Below are positions 14,562 through 21,456 of a stretch of DNA of 22,812 nucleotides, in pieces. The stretch is from an uncultured Rickettsiales bacterium (GTDB lineage Bacteria > Pseudomonadota > Alphaproteobacteria > Rs-D84). Position 1 is the stretch's first letter; each line of letters begins with the position of its first letter. The DNA is taken from the NCBI GenBank assembly GCA_900550495.1, contig URSJ01000016.1, positions 1 through 22,812 on the forward strand. The letters are read 5' to 3'. A program made the position numbers and the translations under genes. The notes beneath the pieces are model-generated. The model was given only the letters and a program-made list of their open reading frames with translations. It did no database searches and was not told where the DNA came from.

Positions 14562-15289
14562 TTTGCGCCCCCGCGTTTCAAGAAATATTCATCAAAATTC
14601 GCAGACCGCGAGGTGCGCAATAATTCGCGTGGCTCGCCTGTGCCAAGAACGCGGCCGCGTTCCATCAGGACAACCGAACTGCAACGTTCGGCTTCGTCCA
14701 TGTATGCGGTGGTCATGATAACCAGAATACCTTGTTGTTGCGCGTTATGTAATAAATCCCAAAATTCACGGCGACTGATTGGGTCAACACCGTTCGTTGG
14801 CTCGTCCAACAGCATTACACGTGGACTGCGCAACAATGCACAAATCAGCCCCAGTTTTTTATACATCCCCCCCGACAAATTTCCAGCCGTTCGATTCAGA
14901 AATTTATCCAGACGTGCCATATGTAACAATTCGGCTCGCTTCTTTTTATATTCATCATCTTGGATTCCATACAGACGTCGAAAAAAATCCAAATGTTCGT
15001 CCACCGATAAATCGGCATATAAACTCTGGCTTTGTGGCATATATGCGATTGATGCGCGGGTGTCGTTAAAGTCAATTGGTGCGCCGCCGGCCGTGTATGT
15101 GATTGTGCCACTGTTTTGCTTCATCAAATGCAGCATCAACCGAAACAGTGTCGTTTTGCCTGCGCCGGCCGGGCCAATTACACCATACAGCGTCCCCGGG
15201 TTAAATTGCATGGACACATCGTCCAATGCGATAATTGACCCAAAACGCTTGGTTACGCCCGAAATATCAATACCAATTTGCTTATTCAT
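14558..15289 (-). CDS. ABC transporter ATPase (YbhF N-terminal half-like)
   Basis: About 243 residues from the ATG at 15289 (MNKQIGIDISGVTKRFGS), which overlaps the hlyD-like stop by 8 nt; a TTG at 15307 is a less likely start. Walker A GPAGAGKTT (39-47), Q-loop MPQSQSLYADLS, canonical signature LSGGMYKKLGL, Walker B VMLLDEPTNGVDP, and TTAYMDEAERC where the H-loop histidine is replaced by Ala. The loss complements that of the partner ATPase, which keeps the histidine but has a degenerate signature. The pair should therefore have one competent and one degenerate composite site, as known for several heterodimeric ABC exporters. Confidence 0.9.
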   Translation of the reverse strand: MNKQIGIDISGVTKRFGSIIALDDVSMQFNPGTLYGVIGPAGAGKTTLFRLMLHLMKQNSGTITYTAGGAPIDFNDTRASIAYMPQSQSLYADLSVDEHLDFFRRLYGIQDDEYKKKRAELLHMARLDKFLNRTAGNLSGGMYKKLGLICALLRSPRVMLLDEPTNGVDPISRREFWDLLHNAQQQGILVIMTTAYMDEAERCSSVVLMERGRVLGTGEPRELLRTSRSANFDEYFLKRGGAK

Positions 15290-16031
15290 GTAACAAAGTG
15301 CTTTCAATTGTCATGCCAGATTTCAGTGTTAAATCTGGATTTTCAAATTTGACTTTGACACCATATACCAGACGGGTGCGTTCTTCGCGGGTCTGGACGT
15401 TTTTCGGTGTGAATTCGGCCTGTTCATTGATTTTGATAATTTTACCGACGAATTTTTTTCCGTTTGCCTCGGGCAGGGTTCCAACAACATTATCGCCTAC
15501 GTTTAGTTTGTGTAACATATCATATGGAACATAGAAATATGCCCAAATGTCGTATGGATTGGCCAATGACACCAGCGTTGTTCCCGGGGCGACGATTTCG
15601 CCAACCTCGCGGAATTTGGTGATAACCATACCGTCAATTGGTGATGTAACATTGCACCACGACAGTTTCAGGTCGTTGTCGCGCTTGTTCCGGGCAACAA
15701 CGTCGTATTCGGCCTGGGACATATGCCCCTTGGCGACCAGGGCATCTGCACGCGCATAATCGTTGTCAATTTGTTGTGCCAATATTTTATATGCGTCACA
15801 CGTCATTGTCAGCAATGTCTGGCCATTAGACACCGTGTCCCCTTCGGCGACATTGAATTCAGAAATATCAGACGAAACGCGTGCCGAAATGATAACCTTG
15901 GTCGTTTCCAGTGTCCCAGCATATGAATATGGTTTATGCGAAATTACGAACTTTACAACCAAAAATGCTGCAATAATCACCGCGGCCGCGATGCCACATG
16001 CGCGTATCATTTTTTTCTGTTTTGCCTTCAT
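15282..16031 (-). CDS. HlyD-family membrane fusion protein (YbhG-like)
   Basis: 249 residues. Lys-rich N-terminus then one membrane anchor (about 9-29), a lipoyl/barrel-sandwich half motif (IISARVSSDISEFNVAEGDTVSNGQTLLTM), a short helical hairpin (CDAYKILAQQIDNDYARADALVAKGHMSQAEYDVVARN), the second half motif (NVTSPIDGMVITKFREVGEIVAPGTTLVSLA) and a beta-barrel domain. It is shorter than typical HlyD proteins because of a short hairpin. A G-rich Shine-Dalgarno (AGGGGGGG) precedes the start. As first gene of the operon it would bridge the inner-membrane ABC exporter and the TolC channel. No confident promoter was found in the upstream sequence (16032-16230), which is very AT-rich. Confidence 0.9.
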   Translation of the reverse strand: MKAKQKKMIRACGIAAAVIIAAFLVVKFVISHKPYSYAGTLETTKVIISARVSSDISEFNVAEGDTVSNGQTLLTMTCDAYKILAQQIDNDYARADALVAKGHMSQAEYDVVARNKRDNDLKLSWCNVTSPIDGMVITKFREVGEIVAPGTTLVSLANPYDIWAYFYVPYDMLHKLNVGDNVVGTLPEANGKKFVGKIIKINEQAEFTPKNVQTREERTRLVYGVKVKFENPDLTLKSGMTIESTLLHE

Positions 16032-16230
16032 CAGAAAAGCCCCCCCTGTGTTTTTGTGTAACTTGATTATTGCAAATTTACGCGGTGACGTGCCCCGGGT
16101 ATGAATTCACAATCCATTGTTGCGATGAAAATATCATTTTATGTGATTTAATACAAGTAGAATTATTATTTTTTTTAATAATTTTTTTTCTTGCACAATT
16201 GTTATTGGTGCAGCGTGGTGCAATTTATGC

Positions 16231-16259
16231 TTTACATTTGCAAATTTTTCCGTAATAAT
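16231..16259 (+). promoter_or_regulatory. lysS operon promoter
   Basis: TTTACA (16231-16236) and AATAAT (16254-16259) with 17-bp spacing. Transcription from about 16266 would yield a leader of roughly 155 nt carrying the leader peptide and attenuator. The remaining upstream stretch (16032-16230) shows only an AT hairpin near 16158-16181 and no gene. Confidence 0.6.
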
Positions 16260-16305
16260 CTGGGGGCTTGGGATAATCCCTGGCGTAGAACAGGTCAAAC
16301 ACAAA

Positions 16306-16338
16306 ATGAAAGCGATGAATTTGAAAAAAAAATTGTAA
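16306..16338 (+). CDS. Leader peptide MKAMNLKKKL with lysine codon triplet
   Basis: Ten codons, ATG at 16306, stop TAA at 16336-16338. Four of ten residues are Lys and three are consecutive AAA codons (16324-16332). An AGG 11 nt upstream is a modest ribosome binding site. It is followed by mutually exclusive antiterminator and terminator structures and then lysS, so it fits an attenuation leader peptide that senses charged tRNA-Lys. A second in-frame ATG at 16315 is an alternative start that keeps the Lys codons. Confidence 0.65.
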   Translation: MKAMNLKKKL

Positions 16339-16344
16339 TCGGGC

Positions 16345-16396
16345 GTGCGACCATCAGTTTTAACGACGGACGCACTTTCTCTGCGTCCGTTTTTTA
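16345..16396 (+). promoter_or_regulatory. lysS transcription attenuator: antiterminator and terminator
   Basis: The terminator is ACGGACGCA (16366-16374) with TGCGTCCGT (16382-16390), a perfect 9-bp stem with a 7-nt loop and six T. The antiterminator pairs GTGCGACC (16345-16352) with GGACGCAC (16368-16375), 7 of 8 pairs, consuming the terminator's 5' arm. A ribosome stalled on the Lys codons leaves 16345-16352 free; one that reaches the leader stop at 16336 would cover most of it, letting the terminator form. The arrangement is visible in the sequence; the regulatory mechanism is inferred. Confidence 0.7.
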
Positions 16397-16423
16397 TAAC
16401 AGTGCATCAAAGGAAAAAATAAA

Positions 16424-17890
16424 ATGTCAGAAAACACAACCATTTCATCTAATGAATTACAGGCGCGCCTGCAAAAGGCGGAAAATATTCGCGCCCGCGA
16501 CGGCGTTGTGTGGAAAGATAAATTTGATCGCACACACACAATTTCAGATGCCCGCGAATTGGCGGACGGAACATCGGTTAAACTGGCTGGGCGCGTAACG
16601 GCCTTGCGTTGGTTGGGCAAATTGATGTTTGGTCGCATTTATGATATTGCTGGCGAAATTCAGTTCTCTATGTCCCGCGAAGAATTGGGTGAAGAACAGT
16701 ACAAGTTTATGAAGGCGAACGTTGACCTGGGTGATTTCATTGGTATTGATGGTGAATTGTATCACACGACCGCAGGCGAATTGACGGTGCGCGTTGCAAA
16801 ATACACCATTTTGTCCAAGGCACTGCGTCCATTACCGGAAAAATTCCATGGTCTGACCGACACGGAAACCCGCTATCGTCAGCGGTATTTGGATATTATT
16901 TCAAACCCAGAAACCCGCAAAACATTATTGGGGCGTTTCCAGATGACACAGTATTGGCGTGAATTTATGAACAACAACGGATTTTTGGAAATTGAAACGC
17001 CGGTTATGCAAAATGTTGCGTCTGGGGCGGCGGCACGTCCGTTCTTGACCCATCACAATGCACTGGACGCGGATTTCCAGTTGCGCATTTCGCCGGAATT
17101 GTTCTTGAAATTGGCAAACTGTGCCGGGTTTGACCGCGTGTACGAGGTGGCCAAGGATTTTCGTAACGAGGGTATGGACGCCATGCACCTGCAAGAATTC
17201 ACAATGGTGGAATGGTATGCGGCGTATTGGGATTGGAAACGCAATTTGAAATTCACATGGGAACTGATTCAGAATCTGATTCAGCGTTGCCGTGGCACAT
17301 TACAGATTTCATACCAAGGCACCGAACTGGATTTTTCTAAATACGAAATGATGGATTACACTGCGAAGATGAACGAATTGTTTGGGTGTAATATTTTGGA
17401 CTTTGATGATGTTGATGCATTGCGCAAACAACTGGTCGACCAGGGCATGTTCCCCGCAGGCGAACTGGACGATTTAAAATCTGTGCCGACATTGGTCGAC
17501 TATGTATACAAGCGCAAGATTCGCGACAGCATTATTCAACCGACGTTCCTGTATAACTATCCGACATATATGGTGCCACTGGCGCGTCACAGTGATGCAG
17601 ACGATCGTTGTTTGGACATGTTCCAGTTGCTGGTATGTGGCGCAGAATTATGCAAGGGATATTCTGAACTGGTGAACCCAATTCAGCAATTGGAGGCATT
17701 TGAACAACAGGCGAAAAATATCGCTGGTGGTGATGAAGAGGCTTTTAACCCTGATAATGATTATGTACGCGCAATGGAACACGGTTTCCCACCGATTTCT
17801 GGCGTTGGGGTGGGTGTTGACAGATTGGCTAGTATTATATTCGACCAGCCAACCCTGCGCGATGTCATTCTGTTTCCGATAATGAAGTAA
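16424..17890 (+). CDS. lysS: Lysyl-tRNA synthetase, class II
   Basis: 488 residues, the normal length of bacterial LysRS-II, with AAAGGA before the ATG. The N-terminal OB-fold anticodon domain (about 55-155: VKLAGRVTALRWLGKLMFGRI...) is followed by the class II catalytic core. Motif 1 lies around FMNNNGFLEIETPVMQ, motif 2 is FRNEGMDAMHLQEFTMVEWY (about 246-265), and motif 3 is GVGVGVDRLASII (about 460-472). Family markers SGAAARPFLTHHNALDADFQLRISPELFLK are present. It attaches lysine to tRNA-Lys in the cytoplasm. Its expression is probably controlled by the lysine-codon attenuator directly upstream. The next gene begins 18 nt after the stop, so they likely form an operon. Confidence 0.97.
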   Translation: MSENTTISSNELQARLQKAENIRARDGVVWKDKFDRTHTISDARELADGTSVKLAGRVTALRWLGKLMFGRIYDIAGEIQFSMSREELGEEQYKFMKANVDLGDFIGIDGELYHTTAGELTVRVAKYTILSKALRPLPEKFHGLTDTETRYRQRYLDIISNPETRKTLLGRFQMTQYWREFMNNNGFLEIETPVMQNVASGAAARPFLTHHNALDADFQLRISPELFLKLANCAGFDRVYEVAKDFRNEGMDAMHLQEFTMVEWYAAYWDWKRNLKFTWELIQNLIQRCRGTLQISYQGTELDFSKYEMMDYTAKMNELFGCNILDFDDVDALRKQLVDQGMFPAGELDDLKSVPTLVDYVYKRKIRDSIIQPTFLYNYPTYMVPLARHSDADDRCLDMFQLLVCGAELCKGYSELVNPIQQLEAFEQQAKNIAGGDEEAFNPDNDYVRAMEHGFPPISGVGVGVDRLASIIFDQPTLRDVILFPIMK

Positions 17891-17908
17891 ATATGGAGTA
17901 TATGTGTC

Positions 17909-19315
17909 ATGACAGAACCGTATCACAACAGCTGTATCGTTGATATGGTTGCGGATAATGAACGGAAAAATCTGGCTATCATAGAAGATGCGCGTGCGTC
18001 TGGCCGTATAAATGACCAGGCGGCCAGATATCTAAGTGCACTGTATTCAGACAGTTTGATTTGGTATCGCGAAATGTTCTATTTCTTGGGCAAATGCTTT
18101 GGTGCGCCCAAGGCCCCCGTTGCGCGATATGACTATGATACAGATAGCGCAATTGATGAACCATTACGTATCGCAGATATAAACCCGCTGTCACCATATA
18201 TTGTGCATCATCGTCTAGATGCCGACCCCATGCGTAATCAGTTCTTTACTGCGGTGGCTGGGCATAATATTGACCTGTCGGTATCATCAATTGTTACGGT
18301 TATTGTTGGGACCCAAAAAAATATTCACCGTTCATTGGAAAAGGTTGTTGGAAAATATTATGCGTCATACGTGGACGAGGTTGCCAATACCGTCTATGGC
18401 GTTATTTCAGCGCATGAACGTCCGGCATCAGCGACGGCGATTGCCGACAAAATTCGCAAGAAATTATCAGAAAAGTATATTTCAACCCCATCGGAAACTG
18501 TCCTGTCAATCATTGGCTCTGGCCATGAACAGATTGCGGTTGATTTGGTGCGTGCGCTGGATAAAATCCGACCGCCCCGTCTGCGCCTGCAAGATGTATG
18601 GCGCGTAAAATGCCTGTTTGACCTGATACCCCAGGCGCGGACATTTATTGAACGCGTGCGTCAGATGATGCCAGAACGTATTTTGTCGGTCAAGGACGGC
18701 TTCTATGATATGGAAAACCCACGTAATTATCGTGATGCGAAACTAATAATCGATATTGGTAAAAATGGTCTGGTTGTGCCAATGGAAATTATATGCCAGG
18801 TTCACACGTTCTTTGAATACGAACGTAAGACGCACGGGCACTATGAAATATCACGTAAAAAGACATCTGCACAGAGCAAGAATCTTGAACGTCGTCTGTC
18901 TGATTTCATGGAAGGTGGGGCAAAAGAATACAACCTTTTGATATGCAACTGTCTGGAAGAACTATTTGACCGCGTTGGCTGGAATATCTTGTATGGCCAG
19001 GGCAATAATGTTTCGTTATTTGAAGGTTTTCCAAAAAAGTGCACGATGTATTATCCCCAGCGGGTTGTGGATTTAATCATGGGCAAACTGGAAGATGCCA
19101 TTGAGAACGAGGTTTTTCACATCACTGACGCGCCAGCCCCATTGACCCAGGCCCAAGAGATAGAGATTTTCCGTTTCATGACGAACTTTATCCTGGTTGC
19201 GGCAATGCCATATGGTCATCGTGGCTGGTCAGTGCCACTGGACAGCCTGTCGGGGCGTCTGTTTAACTTTGTCATGACCGAGGTTCAGCGTTACTATAAA
19301 AAGCCAACCGTATAA
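17909..19315 (+). CDS. Large protein with RelA/SpoT-like nucleotidyltransferase core
   Basis: 468 residues, ribosome binding site GGAG, 18 nt after lysS. The N-terminal 220 residues are helical and unrecognised. The central part follows the RelA/SpoT (PF04607) pattern: LRLQDVWRVKCLFD (D229, R232), VKDGFYDMENPRNYRDAKLII (K262, Y274, R275) and VPMEIICQVHTFFEYERKTHGHYE (E293, H299, then GHYE). D229, Y274 and E293 align by eye with the catalytic Asp, guanine-stacking Tyr and catalytic Glu of Rel synthetases, so activity is plausible. I see no HD hydrolase or TGS/ACT domain. It could make (p)ppGpp, or act on another substrate as toxSAS enzymes do. Co-transcription with an attenuated lysS would link its supply to lysine starvation. 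Assignment is by motif only. Confidence 0.55.
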   Translation: MTEPYHNSCIVDMVADNERKNLAIIEDARASGRINDQAARYLSALYSDSLIWYREMFYFLGKCFGAPKAPVARYDYDTDSAIDEPLRIADINPLSPYIVHHRLDADPMRNQFFTAVAGHNIDLSVSSIVTVIVGTQKNIHRSLEKVVGKYYASYVDEVANTVYGVISAHERPASATAIADKIRKKLSEKYISTPSETVLSIIGSGHEQIAVDLVRALDKIRPPRLRLQDVWRVKCLFDLIPQARTFIERVRQMMPERILSVKDGFYDMENPRNYRDAKLIIDIGKNGLVVPMEIICQVHTFFEYERKTHGHYEISRKKTSAQSKNLERRLSDFMEGGAKEYNLLICNCLEELFDRVGWNILYGQGNNVSLFEGFPKKCTMYYPQRVVDLIMGKLEDAIENEVFHITDAPAPLTQAQEIEIFRFMTNFILVAAMPYGHRGWSVPLDSLSGRLFNFVMTEVQRYYKKPTV

Positions 19316-19318
19316 TAA

Positions 19319-19350
19319 AAACGTGGGCGCGTCCCACGTTTAATTTTTTG
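19319..19350 (+). terminator. Terminator of the lysS operon
   Basis: Perfect 9-bp stem AAACGTGGG/CCCACGTTT with a 5-nt loop, followed by TTTAATTTTTT. It begins 3 nt after the stop codon of the RelA/SpoT-like gene. Confidence 0.8.
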
Positions 19351-19491
19351 CTGGGGCGCATTATATCATATTTTTGCATAAATCCATAGGAAAGTTATTT
19401 TCTTGCATTACGTAATCATTTCATACAAAATTACCACAGGTTCTTGGGGGAACAGCACAGAACCATAACAAGCATAAGAAAGGATAGGATT

Positions 19492-19836
19492 ATGCGTCAA
19501 GGCAAAGTAAAATGGTATAACGGTAAAAAATGTTTTGGTTTTATTACACCAGATACACCGAATGCCGATGGTAACACCGATGATGTTTTTGTTCATTCCA
19601 GCGCATTAAAGGCAGCAGGTATCAGATTTTTAAATGAAAACGACATTGTCGAGTTTGACGAAGAAGTTCGTAACGGCAAATTGTCGGTAACTGAATTAAA
19701 ATTGATTCAGCGGGACGAAGAATCTGCGCGTCGTTTTCACGAACGTCGTGCCGAACACCGTCGTGCAATCGAAGACAGAAAACAGCGCGAGGAAAAATCA
19801 ACCAGACGTGGATTTGCGTTTTGGAAAAAATCATAA
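19492..19836 (+). CDS. Cold-shock-domain protein with charged C-terminal tail
   Basis: 114 residues from the ATG at 19492, placed after AAGGATAGGA; an in-frame upstream ATG at 19444 lacks such a site. MRQGKVKWYNGKKCFGFITPD...DDVFVHSSALKAAGI matches the cold-shock domain, with RNP1-like CFGFI and RNP2-like VFVHSS. The domain ends near residue 70. The remaining ~42 residues are strongly charged (RDEESARRFHERRAEHRRAIEDRKQREEK), a probable helical RNA-binding extension uncommon in 70-residue Csp proteins. Role: single-stranded nucleic acid binding, probably RNA chaperone. The transcript has its own terminator; no confident promoter was found (weak TTGCAT at 19403). Confidence 0.85.
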   Translation: MRQGKVKWYNGKKCFGFITPDTPNADGNTDDVFVHSSALKAAGIRFLNENDIVEFDEEVRNGKLSVTELKLIQRDEESARRFHERRAEHRRAIEDRKQREEKSTRRGFAFWKKS

Positions 19837-19837
19837 A

Positions 19838-19866
19838 AACGGGGCGACGGCCCCGTTCTTTTTTTG
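19838..19866 (+). terminator. Terminator of the cold-shock gene
   Basis: Perfect 8-bp GC-rich stem AACGGGGC/GCCCCGTT with GACG loop, followed by CTTTTTTTT. Confidence 0.85.
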
Positions 19867-19919
19867 CACGTAAAGCGCACGGTTGACTGGCTGTGGTGGC
19901 GACGCTTGTTCTTATTTTC

Positions 19920-19947
19920 TTGTATTTTTCATCATTTACACTACAAT
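19920..19947 (+). promoter_or_regulatory. lemA promoter
   Basis: TTGTAT (19920-19925) and TACAAT (19942-19947), 16-bp spacing, about 26 nt upstream of the ATG after allowing for the start site. Confidence 0.5.
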
Positions 19948-19979
19948 ATATTTAAAACAACTAACCAAAGGATTTTATT

Positions 19980-20522
19980 ATGTGGACAGCAATCGCAATC
20001 GCAGCAGTTTTAATTTTATATGTTATCGCCGTGTATAACGGTCTGGTTGCACGCAAAAACCAGGCACGCGAGGCTTTCGCCACGATTGATACACAGTTAA
20101 AGCGCCGATATGATTTAATACCGAATTTAGTTGAAACGGTGCGTGGCGCAGCAAAGCATGAACGTGAAACTCTGGACGCGGTTGTCGCCGCGCGCAGCAG
20201 CGCAATGAACGCCACTGGTGATGCACGTGCCGCGGCAGAAAATCAACTGTCGGCGACATTGAAAAGTATTTTTGCATTGTCAGAAAATTATCCGACATTG
20301 CGTGCAAACGAAAACTTTTTGGAATTACAGCGCGAAATTACGGATACAGAAACTAAAATCCAGGCCACACGTCAATTCTATAACAGTGTTGTTATGGCAC
20401 TGAATACCCAGATTGACCAGTTTCCGTCAAACTTTATCGCGCGTATGTTTGGCATAACGCACGAAAAACTGTTTGAAATTGACGATGCCACTCAGCGCGA
20501 AGCACCGTCGGTGAAATTTTAA
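19980..20522 (+). CDS. lemA: LemA family protein
   Basis: 180 residues after AAAGGA. One N-terminal membrane helix (residues 2-20), then the LemA signature YNGLVARKNQAREAFATIDTQLKRRYDLIPNLVETVRG, followed by long helices (KHERETLDAVVAARSSAMN, LSATLKSIFALSENYPTLRANENFLELQREITDTETKIQATRQFYN) and the usual FPSNFIARMFG end. Length and order are standard for the family. LemA proteins are inner-membrane anchored coiled-coil proteins of poorly defined function, often near YgcG/TPM or HtpX peptidases; no such partner is present here. Confidence 0.92.
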   Translation: MWTAIAIAAVLILYVIAVYNGLVARKNQAREAFATIDTQLKRRYDLIPNLVETVRGAAKHERETLDAVVAARSSAMNATGDARAAAENQLSATLKSIFALSENYPTLRANENFLELQREITDTETKIQATRQFYNSVVMALNTQIDQFPSNFIARMFGITHEKLFEIDDATQREAPSVKF

Positions 20523-20551
20523 TGCGGAATTTCGCATAAAATGCCCAGATG

Positions 20552-20590
20552 GTCAGAAAACACTTGATTTTCTGACAAAAACACTATAGA
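20552..20590 (+). promoter_or_regulatory. rpsD promoter overlapping a perfect inverted repeat
   Basis: ACTTGA (20562-20567) and TATAGA (20585-20590), 17-bp spacing. The -35 sits in the loop of a perfect 9-bp inverted repeat, GTCAGAAAA (20552-20560) and TTTTCTGAC (20568-20576). No T-run follows, so the repeat looks like an operator or is incidental rather than a terminator of lemA. Confidence 0.45.
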
Positions 20591-20603
20591 CTGGGTGCGC
20601 TGG

Positions 20604-20694
20604 GTAATCAGAACTGATTACGGCGACGGTGATTTTTTGGTCCCGCACGCGATAAGGAATCTGTGACAAGCCTGGCACCTAAAAACCAAAAACA
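20604..20694 (+). promoter_or_regulatory. Structured rpsD leader
   Basis: The roughly 110-nt leader begins with a hairpin GTAATCAG-AA-CTGATTAC (20604-20621). A longer-range pair, TTTTTGGT (about 20634-20641) with ACCAAAAA just before the Shine-Dalgarno AAAGGA, encloses the central part. S4 is an autogenous regulator in several bacteria, so an S4-binding leader is possible; it matches no leader I can name. Confidence 0.35.
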
Positions 20695-20706
20695 AAGGAT
20701 AACATT

Positions 20707-21339
20707 ATGGCAAGAGCAGGCGCGAAACGCAGCACTCGTAAATTAAAAATCGCCCGCAGTTTGGGCGTGAACCTGTGGGGTCAGGCAAAATCCCCATTTA
20801 ACAAACGTAAATATAAACCGGGTCAGCATGGGCCAACATCACGTGGTGGCAACTCGTCTGATTACGCAAAACAGATGCGTGCAAAACAGACATTAAAGGG
20901 TTATTATGGCAACGTTGGTGAAAAAAAGTTCCGTGCATATTACCTGGAAGCCGACAATATGAAGGGCGATACCCCAGATAACTTGATTGGTTTGCTGGAA
21001 CGTCGTTTGGACGCAGTTGTATATCGTGCGAAATTGGCACCGACTGTTTTCTCGTCACGCCAGTTGATTAGTCACGGTCACATCTATGTCAATGGCAAAC
21101 GCGTTAAAATCGCATCATACCAGGTAAAACCAGGCGATGTCATCACTGTCAGCGAAAAAGCGAAACAGATGCCGTTGGTTGTTTTGGCACTGGAATCTGC
21201 GGAACGCAACTGGCCAGACTATATCAACGTTGACAGCGCGAATTTCACTGCAACATTTGCACGGATTCCGGCGTTCCAGGACGTTCCATATCCGGTTCAG
21301 ATGTTCCCAGAATTGGTCGTTGAATTCTATTCTCGATAA
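20707..21339 (+). CDS. rpsD: 30S ribosomal protein S4
   Basis: 210 residues, AAAGGA before the ATG. MARAGAKRSTRKLKIARSLGVNLWG, KRKYKPGQHG, and the S4 RNA-binding domain LERRLDAVVYRAKLAPTVFSSRQLISHGHIYVNGKRVKI are diagnostic; the end YPVQMFPELVVEFYSR is typical. The N-terminal zinc-cysteine motif is absent (C-minus form). S4 binds 16S rRNA early in small-subunit assembly. It is a single-gene unit here, outside the alpha operon context, with its own promoter and terminator. Confidence 0.97.
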   Translation: MARAGAKRSTRKLKIARSLGVNLWGQAKSPFNKRKYKPGQHGPTSRGGNSSDYAKQMRAKQTLKGYYGNVGEKKFRAYYLEADNMKGDTPDNLIGLLERRLDAVVYRAKLAPTVFSSRQLISHGHIYVNGKRVKIASYQVKPGDVITVSEKAKQMPLVVLALESAERNWPDYINVDSANFTATFARIPAFQDVPYPVQMFPELVVEFYSR

Positions 21340-21365
21340 AGATAATAGGAATCGAGACAATTATG

Positions 21366-21396
21366 AAAAACGCGCTGAAATGGCGCGTTTTTTGTT
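21366..21396 (+). terminator. rpsD terminator
   Basis: AAAAACGCGC and GCGCGTTTTT with a 7-nt loop, continuing into a T-run (TTTTTTG). It lies 26 nt after the stop codon. Confidence 0.85.
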
Positions 21397-21425
21397 TTGA
21401 TTTTTACATACAAATATCGTATCAT
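21397..21425 (+). promoter_or_regulatory. trpS promoter
   Basis: TTGATT (21397-21402) and TATCAT (21420-21425) with 17-bp spacing, starting right after the rpsD terminator. No tryptophan-rich leader peptide or attenuator is visible in the short leader. Confidence 0.5.
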
Positions 21426-21456
21426 TAAACACAAGAAAAACAGTAAGAGTATTATC

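Noticed and set aside
16191..16598. 135-codon plus-strand frame across the lysS leader
   Set aside because: It crosses the attenuator and overlaps lysS in another frame, with no ribosome binding site.
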